Shown here one piece after another: positions 26,602-34,524 of a stretch of DNA of 64,000 nt. The notes under the pieces are model-generated. The model did not search any database and was not told where the DNA came from. It worked only from the letters and a program-made list of their open reading frames with translations. The stretch is from Pedobacter sp. JY14-1 (GTDB lineage Bacteria; Bacteroidota; Bacteroidia; Sphingobacteriales; Sphingobacteriaceae). Location of the stretch: assembly GCF_029269825.1 (NCBI RefSeq), contig NZ_JARJHU010000008.1, forward strand, positions 124,001-188,000, read 5' to 3'. Both the position numbers and the translations under genes were made by a program. Every line of letters starts with the position of its first letter. The first letter of the stretch is position 1.

Positions 26602-27456
26602 ATGATTCTAGTAGCAGATAGTGGTTCTTCCAAAACAGACTGGATGGGTTATAGCCCGGACGAAACCGTCAGCTTCAGTACGCAGGGGATTAATCCCTAC
26701 TTTCTGAATGCCCATGATATTTTCAAGTTATTTTCCAGGAAAAAGGAGCTTGCTGTTTATGCGGAGCGGGTCAGGGAAATCTATTTCTTTGGGGCGGGCT
26801 GCTCCTCTCCTGACAAAATTGAACTCATCTCTAACGGGATTTCTTCTTTTTTCACCAATGCTTATGTATCAGTGGAGCATGACCTGATGGGCTCGGCCTA
26901 CGCGACCTGCGGGGACAAGCCGGGCCTGACCTGCATCCTGGGCACGGGTTCTAATATTTCCTTTTTTGATGGAAAGGACCTGCACAACGGGGCTCACGGC
27001 CTCGGTTATGCCCTGGGAGATGAAGGGTCCGGAACTTATTTCGGCCGCAAGCTGATCACAGCTTACCTTTATGGCCATATGCCTACAGATCTGGGTACAG
27101 AATTGTCTGCTGCCTATGAGATCGACAAGGAAGCGGTAATTACCAATGTTTACCAGAAGCCGGCACCGAATATATACCTGGCTTCGGTGAGCCGCTTTAT
27201 GTCCGCACACATGGAACATCCGTATATACAGGGTATTTTGCGCGAGGGGTTCCAGGAATTTATCGATACGAATATCAAGGATTACCCCGATTACAGGAGT
27301 CTGGATTGTCACTTTGTAGGTTCCATCGCCTTCTATTATCAGGATATGCTGAGTACCGTATGTAGAGAAAACGGGGTGAACGTAGGTAAGATCCTGCAGA
27401 AGCCCATCGAGGGCATTTATAACTATATTCTGCGCAAAGAGGGTATCCTGGCGTAA
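26602..27456 (+). CDS. BadF/BadG/BcrA/BcrD-family ATPase, N-acetylglucosamine kinase-like
   Basis: 284-residue ASKHA-fold kinase. The phosphate-1 loop is ADSGSSKTDW at about residues 5-14, the phosphate-2 loop is LGTGSNISFFDG (about 113-124), and GLGYALGDEGSGTYFGRKLI (about 132-151) is the typical sugar/ATP site of bacterial and animal N-acetylglucosamine kinases. In Bacteroidota this gene is usually single and thought to recycle amino sugars from the wall. It lies 17 nt after the tolC-like gene and may be read with operon 1, though it has no link to efflux. Its stop is 1 nt from the end of the convergent small exported gene. Confidence 0.9.
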   Translation: MILVADSGSSKTDWMGYSPDETVSFSTQGINPYFLNAHDIFKLFSRKKELAVYAERVREIYFFGAGCSSPDKIELISNGISSFFTNAYVSVEHDLMGSAYATCGDKPGLTCILGTGSNISFFDGKDLHNGAHGLGYALGDEGSGTYFGRKLITAYLYGHMPTDLGTELSAAYEIDKEAVITNVYQKPAPNIYLASVSRFMSAHMEHPYIQGILREGFQEFIDTNIKDYPDYRSLDCHFVGSIAFYYQDMLSTVCRENGVNVGKILQKPIEGIYNYILRKEGILA

Positions 27457-27457
27457 T

Positions 27458-27652
27458 TCACTTCGCTTTTTTAAGTTTTCTGAAACCATAGAGCGCACCC
27501 GCCGCCAGTAATATCCCTGTTCCCCCATCCAGGGGAACATCGGGGTCGCCTCCGGGAACGCCCGGGTCTTCATCAGCTCTGGCCGCAGGTATCATAATGC
27601 ACAGTTGGAAGACAAGCAGTAACAGTGCGGTCAGGTATTTCGTTATTTTCAT
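27458..27652 (-). CDS. Tiny exported protein with PID-CTERM-like C-terminal anchor
   Basis: 64 residues in three parts: a signal peptide (cleavage near AARA, about residue 26), a short acidic Pro/Gly-Asp linker (DEDPGVPGGDPDVP), and a C-terminal PLDGG, hydrophobic helix (TGILLAAGALYGF) and basic tail (RKLKKAK). This three-part tail (motif, helix, basic end) is the plan of protein-sorting signals such as PEP-CTERM, and the PxDGG...AG..YG pattern resembles the PID-CTERM tails of Bacteroidota. The mature protein would be little more than the anchor. Convergent with the kinase gene (1-nt gap). No sorting enzyme gene is in the window. Confidence 0.72.
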   Translation of the reverse strand: MKITKYLTALLLLVFQLCIMIPAARADEDPGVPGGDPDVPLDGGTGILLAAGALYGFRKLKKAK

Positions 27653-27769
27653 AAGGCAATGCTAGATAAATGATCTGTCAAAAAAAAGTCGGTTTTGAAC
27701 TTATCCGGATAATATGCGTTTGTCTACGCTTATGCTGTCATCTTTGTCCGCATGTGTTTAACGGAAAAG

Positions 27770-30700
27770 ATGAAATGGGTGGGCCTTATTATGGTGCTGA
27801 CCCTTGCAGAACAGGCTGGTGCCCAGTCATGGATGACGGGCTATGCCTACAGGAAGAAGATCACGATTGATAAAAGTAAGGTATTACCGGTTACGGTGAC
27901 CGAAAACGGAAAACCTGTGGTCAAAGACCTCAGCGATTTCCAGGTACTGATCGAGATACAGGATGCAGACCTCGTCCATGTACCGGGCTCCTGCGCCAAC
28001 AAGGTGGCCGATGCTGCCGGAATGGACATTTCCTTTGCACTGGCTTCTTCTCCCTCGGTATCCCTGAACTTCCAATTGGAACATTATGAACCATCGTCGG
28101 GTAAATTGAGTTGCTGGGTAAGGCTGGCTTCACTATCTGCAAATGGTACGGCTACTGCTGCAACATCACTTTATTTGTATTATGGGGGGCTTATATGGAA
28201 TGATCCTTACAGCACTCCCTCTGTAATGACCTGGACGAGTGACTTCCTGCGGGTATGGCACATGGACGGGGTATCGTCCGGCAACGTACCTGACGCGCTC
28301 GGTGTAACCGCAAGGACCCTACTGACCAATGGAGCTGCGGGTGCTGTACAGGCAGTAAATGGCAAAGCCGGAACAGGTGCGGGGTTCAGTGGTAAGAATG
28401 GCTGCCTGGCTTCTGCGGAAGCCGTTTCTTCATCGTTTACAATCTCCCTATGGCTGAAACCGGTATCGGCTGGCTCTGATCAGGTCATCTTTGCCAATGA
28501 CAGCGTTAGCGGAAATATACGTAATGGCTGTGTCGTCAGACTGACGACCGACGGAAAACCTGTATTGGAAATGTACCGCAGCATGTCGGTTTCGATCATC
28601 ACAGGAAGCACGGCATTGCAAGTCAACAAATGGCATTACCTGGTGATCACTGTTTCGTCGGCGGTGGCAAATATCAGACTGGACGACAAAATTATCGGCA
28701 GTAAATCTTCAAATGTACTGGGTACCGGCGGATCGTTACGGATCGGGCAGGCTAAACAGGGCGGCATGTCTTTTTCAGGAGTACTGGATGAACTGCGGAT
28801 ACAAAGTACATCCCGGGAAGCTGAATGGTACAATACCCAGCGTATAAACCAGAACGATCCGGGTGGATTTATTTCAGCCGGCGAAGAGGAATATGATCCT
28901 GCTCAGTTTGCGACATTTACAGGAACCTCAGGCAATTCCTGGAATCTGGCTGCCAACTGGAAAAATTCAGCAATGCCATCTGCTTCCGGGAATGTAGTGA
29001 TCGGTGCAGGTAAATCGGCTGTCATCAGTGGGGGAACAGGTCTGACATTTGGCAGGCTCATTGTACGGGAGGGCGCCAGCCTGACCAGTGCTGCCGGCAT
29101 AAAAGTCAGTTGCACCCTGTGCCTGAATGCGGAAGCGTCAATGCAGTTGACCGGAGTGCTGACTTGCCTGGGAGATGTGGTCAACGATGGCAGCATTAAG
29201 TCAGGCGGGCTTTTGATCTCAGGGAAAAGTGTAAGGCAGGAACTGCGCGGAAGGGGGCATGCTTACACGGACAAGATGGAAATAGACAAGACTGCACTTA
29301 CAGACACCGTAGTGCTGAAAACTCCGCTGGATGTGGCGGCATGGCTCGACCTAAGGTCTGGCGTGTTGGATGCCGGTGGCTTTCTTACCCTGACGGACAC
29401 CCCTGGAAAAAGCACGGCAAGGATTTTACCGGTGTTGAACAGGGAAACAGCAGCCATCACAGGCGATGTAAATGTGCAATACTGGGTAACGGGAATGTAT
29501 CCGGCCCCAGGATCAGCCAGGGGTTGGCGGTTGCTGTCATCGCCGGTATTTCAGAACACGGATACTGAGTTGCCTGCATATACGCTTTCTGCTTATCAAC
29601 AGGCTATGTTTATCACCGGACCGGGAGGTACGGCGAAGGGATTCGATCCGTCTCCCCTGAACAACCATACGATTTATACCCACGACCCACAAAAAACCGG
29701 TATCCTGGTCGAGAAGTATGTTCCAATAGCCGACATGACCGCCACCATACCGCTGGGGAGGGGCGTCTTTGTGTTTTCCAGAGGGCCAAGGGACGCCGCT
29801 AACGCCTATTTAGAACAAGTGCAGGGGCCTGTATTCTCTAATCCTGCCGGATACCGCATCAGATATACTGGAAAAGTGTTTACCGGAGAATTACTTGTTA
29901 AACTGAGCAATATCAATCACGGCACTCCCGGGGACGGATTTAACCTGGTTGGAAACCCCTATCCTGCACCTGTGATATGGGGCGCACTTGAAAAAGAGAA
30001 TCTGGGACCATATATCTGGGTGTATGACCCAATGAATAAGGATTATAAAGTCACTGATTTGCCTGACACGGAAATCCCTTCAGGTACCGGATTCTTCGTA
30101 AGGGTGGTTTCTGGAAAAACCTTTGGAATGGTCAGATTCAATGAGCCGGCTAAAAAATCCGCTACCGTGCCAGCTTTCTTGTCATCCTCCCGGCCTCAGT
30201 CTGCTTTAGCGTCTGCTAAAAATATTAACCGGGCAGCGTCGGTACAGGAAATCAGCGCCTGTCTTACCTACGGAAATTATACTGACACGTATCGTGTCAG
30301 CTTTACAGAGGACGGTAACGATTGTATAGACGAACTTGATGCTCCAAAGATCAATGAAGGGCTTGTCAGTATTGCAGTGCAAAGAAACGATACGCTAATG
30401 GCTATTGAAAAACGTGCAAGGCTAGTTTTACCGGCAAGGCTGGAACTGCATACTATATTACCAGGGGAAGGCAGCTGTCGTCTAGGTTTGCAGTTAAGCG
30501 AGCCACTTCTGCAACTTGCAGATATCCAATTGAACGACCGTTATACGAACGACCTGATCAAGGTAAACGAAACTTCATTTGACTATACATTTTTTAACAC
30601 CAAGGCAGCAGAAGTTGCTGCAGGCAAAGGACGGTTTGTGCTTGAACTCACTGCCAAAAAAGACTCTATAACACAAACCCGACCGCACACAAATATTAAA

Positions 30701-30955
30701 CCGGGGCGGTCCTATCGGATTTACCCAAACCCGGTATCCTCTGACCTTTTTGTAGAAGTGCCCGCTGAACAGAATACGATTATGGATTTAGAAATTACTG
30801 ATCTCTCAGGTAAGACCAGAGCCGCATACAGGGCACTGCCTGTCAGTAAGGGAGGAACAATGATCAGTTGTCATGAACTCGAAACCGGCACATACCTGCT
30901 GAAGTTAAGTTTACCGGGATCTAAGCCTGTTATACTAAAACTGGTAAAGCTGTAA
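27770..30955 (+). CDS. DUF2341 and LamG-domain surface protein with type A T9SS sorting domain
   Basis: 1061 residues from the ATG at 27770, chosen because it opens the signal peptide (MKWVGLIMVLTLAEQAGAQ) and has GGAAAAG just upstream-like purines; an ATG at 27752 is the alternative. Domains: DUF2341 (about 25-130, YAYRKKITIDKSKV), a LamG/concanavalin-like lectin domain (about 155-340, FTISLWLKPVSAGSDQ), a beta-helix-like 'rest' region (GNSWNLAANWKNSAMPSASG), and a C-terminal T9SS type A signal (SYRIYPNPVSSDLFVEV, GTYLLKLSL). It should be secreted by the type IX system and held on the cell surface. LamG suggests binding of a glycan or protein. The 3' end overlaps the zinc-ribbon gene by 26 nt. 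Confidence 0.87.
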   Translation: MKWVGLIMVLTLAEQAGAQSWMTGYAYRKKITIDKSKVLPVTVTENGKPVVKDLSDFQVLIEIQDADLVHVPGSCANKVADAAGMDISFALASSPSVSLNFQLEHYEPSSGKLSCWVRLASLSANGTATAATSLYLYYGGLIWNDPYSTPSVMTWTSDFLRVWHMDGVSSGNVPDALGVTARTLLTNGAAGAVQAVNGKAGTGAGFSGKNGCLASAEAVSSSFTISLWLKPVSAGSDQVIFANDSVSGNIRNGCVVRLTTDGKPVLEMYRSMSVSIITGSTALQVNKWHYLVITVSSAVANIRLDDKIIGSKSSNVLGTGGSLRIGQAKQGGMSFSGVLDELRIQSTSREAEWYNTQRINQNDPGGFISAGEEEYDPAQFATFTGTSGNSWNLAANWKNSAMPSASGNVVIGAGKSAVISGGTGLTFGRLIVREGASLTSAAGIKVSCTLCLNAEASMQLTGVLTCLGDVVNDGSIKSGGLLISGKSVRQELRGRGHAYTDKMEIDKTALTDTVVLKTPLDVAAWLDLRSGVLDAGGFLTLTDTPGKSTARILPVLNRETAAITGDVNVQYWVTGMYPAPGSARGWRLLSSPVFQNTDTELPAYTLSAYQQAMFITGPGGTAKGFDPSPLNNHTIYTHDPQKTGILVEKYVPIADMTATIPLGRGVFVFSRGPRDAANAYLEQVQGPVFSNPAGYRIRYTGKVFTGELLVKLSNINHGTPGDGFNLVGNPYPAPVIWGALEKENLGPYIWVYDPMNKDYKVTDLPDTEIPSGTGFFVRVVSGKTFGMVRFNEPAKKSATVPAFLSSSRPQSALASAKNINRAASVQEISACLTYGNYTDTYRVSFTEDGNDCIDELDAPKINEGLVSIAVQRNDTLMAIEKRARLVLPARLELHTILPGEGSCRLGLQLSEPLLQLADIQLNDRYTNDLIKVNETSFDYTFFNTKAAEVAAGKGRFVLELTAKKDSITQTRPHTNIKPGRSYRIYPNPVSSDLFVEVPAEQNTIMDLEITDLSGKTRAAYRALPVSKGGTMISCHELETGTYLLKLSLPGSKPVILKLVKL

Positions 30956-31301
30956 CTTCAAAGATCCTGATATTGATATCGTCGACGATTGAATAACCAA
31001 AGTCATAGCAATAGATGGAAAGGCTTTCCGGACACTCGTGCTTTATGGAAGTATAGAATGTAAAGTCAAAACCTCCGGACTGCAATTGTGCTTTGCTTAC
31101 CTGATGGATTCCCTGTGACAGGAGGTTACTGAGCATGTTGCGGTTCTGTTTTAACCTGGCATCGATCAGGCGTACCGGATTGGTTGCCTGTTGTTTCCTG
31201 AACAAATATCTGCTTCTCGCCCGGCAGCGTTCATTACAATATTTTTTATCGGTCCTGCCCCTAAGTTGGGTTCCGCATTGTTGGCAAATACGTCTTTTCA
31301 T
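30930..31301 (-). CDS. Small protein with N-terminal zinc ribbon
   Basis: 123 residues. The N-terminus has CQQCGTQLRGRTDKKYC then CRARSRY: four Cys (6, 9, 22, 26) in a CxxC...CxxxC zinc-ribbon, within a very basic segment, so nucleic-acid binding is possible. The C-terminal two thirds has no recognised domain. Short proteins opening with this ribbon are common in Bacteroidota and are of unknown function. It is convergent with and overlaps the T9SS cargo gene, 26 nt; codon use looks ordinary. Confidence 0.78.
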   Translation of the reverse strand: MKRRICQQCGTQLRGRTDKKYCNERCRARSRYLFRKQQATNPVRLIDARLKQNRNMLSNLLSQGIHQVSKAQLQSGGFDFTFYTSIKHECPESLSIYCYDFGYSIVDDINIRIFEVTALPVLV

Positions 31302-31368
31302 CGGTTGTATTTTTGAAAATGTATTATTTTTAGCCGGATCTGACCTGAAGTTTCTCGTTCTTTTTTTA

Positions 31369-31403
31369 AATAAAAAAACCCCGGAAACATGTCCCGGGGT
31401 TTT
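31369..31403 (-). terminator. Rho-independent terminator of the surface-adhesin operon
   Basis: Minus strand: AAAACCCCGG / CCGGGGTTTT stem of 10 bp with a 9-nt loop (31375-31403), extended by further T. It lies 31 nt past the OmpA-family stop codon. Confidence 0.85.
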
Positions 31404-31434
31404 CAGAAAGAGTATTGCTTTAGAAAAAATACAT

Positions 31435-33438
31435 TTATTTTTTGGTCACCTTGAACTCAGTTCTCCTGTTAAGTGCCCTTCCTTCAGGGTTATCCTTGCC
31501 ATTGGGTAGCGTATTGGGTGCCACAGGCCTTGATTCACCATATCCTTTGCTCGTCATCCTCGATTGGGAAATTCCCTTTGATATCAGGTAATCGACACAG
31601 GATTTAGCACGGCGATTGGAAAGATCAAGGTTATAAATATCAGACCCTTTACTATCGGTGTGGGCGCTAAGTTCGATTTCAATACTCGGGTTATCTACCA
31701 TAATGGTATACAGATAGTCAAGTTTGGTTTTCGAGTCCTCGGTTAAGGTCGCTTTATCAAATTCGTAGAATACGTCCTTGAGCACTATCGGCTTGTCAAC
31801 CTCAAACGGCACAAGGCATATCTCCGGACTGAATAGCGTATCTTTATTCATCATGTCCTCTTTAGTGTAGGTCAGTACTTTCGCAAAGTACTTATCCTTT
31901 TCGGCCTTGATCTTCATGCCACGGTTAGCATTAAGCTGAAAGTTATAGGCACCTGATTCGCTGGTGATCTGAACCTGTGAACCTGCCGAATCGCTTAGGG
32001 TAACCATTGCCCCGGCAAGCGGTTTCAGTGTATTGCAGTCCAGGATTATTCCCTTGACAGTCAGATACTGGCGCTGGATATGGAATATCTCAAGACAGCA
32101 CAAGGATTCGCGGTCAGAGCTAATGTATCCCTCTGAATCGTGATCAGCTGAAGGGGTAAAGTACATATCATCTTTAGATGAGTTGAAAGGGAAACCAAGA
32201 TTTCTGGGTACTGACAGCGCCCCAAATTCACCTTCGCTCTCAAAGAAGTCATATCCACCCATACCTACTCTTCCATTTGTACTGAAAAGAAGTTTCTTGC
32301 TATCAGAATTATAATAGGGTGCCTGCTCGTCATCTGCGGTATTAATCGCAGGTCCCATATTTACAGACTGCCCCAAAGAACCATCAGTTCTTAACGGGCA
32401 ATACCAAAGGTCATATTTACCCGAGCCGCCTGGCTTATCGGAAGAAAAGATAAGGTATTTACCATCTTTGGTAATAAAAGGCTGAATAGAATTAAAACCT
32501 TTAACATTAACCTGTGCCGGAAGTTCTATGGGCTCAGACCAGGGTTTGGAAGTGCCTGGAGTAGCTACCAGCTGATAGATTTTCTTCTCTCCATTATTGT
32601 TCCAGCCGGTAATATACATTGCTTTACCATTCGGATGCAATGCCGGAGCTGCTGACTCCCTGTTTTTACCATCCGATGTCACGATCTTGCGGATGGTCAC
32701 CTTGTCTGTAAGCGGATTTCCGGAGGCTTCGTAAATCTCGTTCAGATAAGGTGTTTCTGGTTTGCTTACCTTCGCATTATCCTTATCTGTAAGCACCTCT
32801 TTCTTCCCTGATGAACCTACGGGTCTTGAAGAGGTAAAATAAAAACTGCTATTATTCCATACCGCTGCGTAATTGGACCCTTTGTCATTGATACCGTTAT
32901 TCAGCCTGCTGACTTTAAACAGCCTTGGATAACGTAACTCATAAAGTGCAAACTGGCAAGAAGCGATTTCTGATCTGGCTTTGGCCAGGTAAGTGTCATA
33001 AGCCTTGTACTTTGAAAGAAAATCATTAAATGCCTCAATTGCTTCTGTATATTTCTGGTTGGCTCTCAAAGTCTCTCCATACCAGAAGCCGCTTAAAATA
33101 TACTTCGGCTCAGTAAACCCTTTGGCAATAGCATACCAGGCCTCCGCATCTTTAAAGTCCTTATACAGCCTGAGGGACTCTGCAAGCTGGAATACGCTGT
33201 ATTCATAGTCGCTCTTATCCGGGCTTTCCTGCTTTATCTTGTTAATAAAGCCATAAGGCACTACAAAACCGGAACTGTCCGCCGACAATTGTAATGTCTT
33301 CTTATAATACTCAGCAGCTGCATAATATTCCTTATTCTGAAAGTAAACATCAGCTGCCCTTTTGCTGTCAGTTACAAACTGCGCATTTACCACTGTTGAA
33401 AATAAGCACAGGATCAATATTGTTTTAAGCAATTTCAT
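31435..33438 (-). CDS. OmpA-family protein with TPR, PD40 propeller and CRD (PorE-like)
   Basis: 667 residues: signal peptide (to about 19, VNAQF), TPR-like helices (about 25-165, YFQNKEYYAAAEYYKKTLQL and YTEAIEAFNDFLSKY), a PD40 beta-propeller (about 185-440, with KYLIFSSDKPGGSGKYDLWY and KKLLFSTNGRVGMGGYDFFE), a carboxypeptidase-regulatory-like domain (about 455-525), and an OmpA peptidoglycan-binding domain (about 545-665, LSAHTDSKGSDIYNLDLSNRRA). This is the domain order of PorE of the type IX secretion system, which links the machine to peptidoglycan. Because it is in an operon with a type B cargo and a PorP/SprF gene, it is more likely a dedicated paralogue than the core PorE. Confidence 0.92.
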   Translation of the reverse strand: MKLLKTILILCLFSTVVNAQFVTDSKRAADVYFQNKEYYAAAEYYKKTLQLSADSSGFVVPYGFINKIKQESPDKSDYEYSVFQLAESLRLYKDFKDAEAWYAIAKGFTEPKYILSGFWYGETLRANQKYTEAIEAFNDFLSKYKAYDTYLAKARSEIASCQFALYELRYPRLFKVSRLNNGINDKGSNYAAVWNNSSFYFTSSRPVGSSGKKEVLTDKDNAKVSKPETPYLNEIYEASGNPLTDKVTIRKIVTSDGKNRESAAPALHPNGKAMYITGWNNNGEKKIYQLVATPGTSKPWSEPIELPAQVNVKGFNSIQPFITKDGKYLIFSSDKPGGSGKYDLWYCPLRTDGSLGQSVNMGPAINTADDEQAPYYNSDSKKLLFSTNGRVGMGGYDFFESEGEFGALSVPRNLGFPFNSSKDDMYFTPSADHDSEGYISSDRESLCCLEIFHIQRQYLTVKGIILDCNTLKPLAGAMVTLSDSAGSQVQITSESGAYNFQLNANRGMKIKAEKDKYFAKVLTYTKEDMMNKDTLFSPEICLVPFEVDKPIVLKDVFYEFDKATLTEDSKTKLDYLYTIMVDNPSIEIELSAHTDSKGSDIYNLDLSNRRAKSCVDYLISKGISQSRMTSKGYGESRPVAPNTLPNGKDNPEGRALNRRTEFKVTKK

Positions 33439-33471
33439 CTGTAAAAGTAATTTGATAGTTATCGCGTTTGA

Positions 33472-34467
33472 TTATAACCTTGGACAGAAAAAGTTGGGAC
33501 CAAACAAGCCTTTCCTGCTGGTGAACGAAACTGAAAGCTCAAGTCCACCCTGACTTCTCGTAGCCCTGCTCAGGTTGGAAGTATTGAAATCGTAGCTTAC
33601 CCCGAAAACCATATTCTTCAGATGAAGGCCAAAAAATGCGATCGCTGCATCGTCTACCCTGTAGTTGGAACCGAACAGCAGATCTGTCTCCTGGTTTAAC
33701 ATCAGTTGCGCATATGCACCTGCGGCAATTTCCCGCGCATTGCCTTGTTTCATGTACAGTGCATTTGGAGTAACGTCAAGCGCTTCCGAAACCTTGATCC
33801 TTGCCCCTCCATGTGCGGCGTAGCGAATTGGCATGCGTACGCTACTGCCTAGAAACTTGTCAACGGGCCTTGTCAGGTGGCCTGCCATCGCTCCGGCGAA
33901 AACATTTACCAGTTGTCCTGGGTTTCCATCGAAATACATAATCCCTGCATTCACATCAGGAACAAGTGTATTTGAAGAAGCGAATGACTCGTTGATACCG
34001 AAATTAGGGTCATAGCCGGTTAGAGGATTGAATTGGGCACCAAGGGTAATCTTTGAAGGATCAAAGCTTTTGTTAAGAATACCTGCCTGCAATCCGAAAT
34101 TGATCATATTCAACCCTTGTTTACCAAAGTGTATACGATAAGCACCTGAAACCAGTGCATTGAGATGATTATAACTGACATCACCGGCATTCTGGTTTAA
34201 TACCATGGCACCAAACGCCAGATTCTTTACAGGTGCCATATCGAAGGAAGCACCCCCGGTAAGGAATGAATTGGATATCGACCCCCATTGTTGCTTGGCG
34301 TTAAGAGAAACCCTGTATTCGCCGTCGGTCACACCCGTCAGCGCCGGGTTAAGCCAAAGCGGATGCGCATAGTATTGGGAGAAGTGCGGATCTATCTGTG
34401 CGGAGACCTTTGTGGCTCCGAAACACAATACAGCTCCCACTGCCAGTATATTGATTAGCTTCTTCAT
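33472..34467 (-). CDS. PorP/SprF-family type IX secretion membrane protein
   Basis: 331 residues from the ATG opening a signal peptide (MKKLINILAVGAVLCFGAT, cleavage after VSAQ). The mature start IDPHFSQYYAHPLWLNPALTG is the hallmark of the PorP/SprF family, 14-stranded outer-membrane barrels that hold type B T9SS cargo at the surface. Longer starts upstream would precede the signal peptide and are rejected. It lies between the giant cargo gene (57 nt) and the PorE-like gene (33 nt) on the same strand, the usual order for a cargo with its own partner. Confidence 0.94.
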   Translation of the reverse strand: MKKLINILAVGAVLCFGATKVSAQIDPHFSQYYAHPLWLNPALTGVTDGEYRVSLNAKQQWGSISNSFLTGGASFDMAPVKNLAFGAMVLNQNAGDVSYNHLNALVSGAYRIHFGKQGLNMINFGLQAGILNKSFDPSKITLGAQFNPLTGYDPNFGINESFASSNTLVPDVNAGIMYFDGNPGQLVNVFAGAMAGHLTRPVDKFLGSSVRMPIRYAAHGGARIKVSEALDVTPNALYMKQGNAREIAAGAYAQLMLNQETDLLFGSNYRVDDAAIAFFGLHLKNMVFGVSYDFNTSNLSRATRSQGGLELSVSFTSRKGLFGPNFFCPRL

Positions 34468-34524
34468 AACTAAGTTGTTTTTCAGTTTTGTAGGTAAATG
34501 ATTGAAGTTTACTGCGATCATCTT

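Noticed and set aside
26869-27573. A 234-codon minus-strand open frame
   Set aside because: Antisense to the kinase gene and overlapping the tiny exported gene in another frame; no domain and no promoter.
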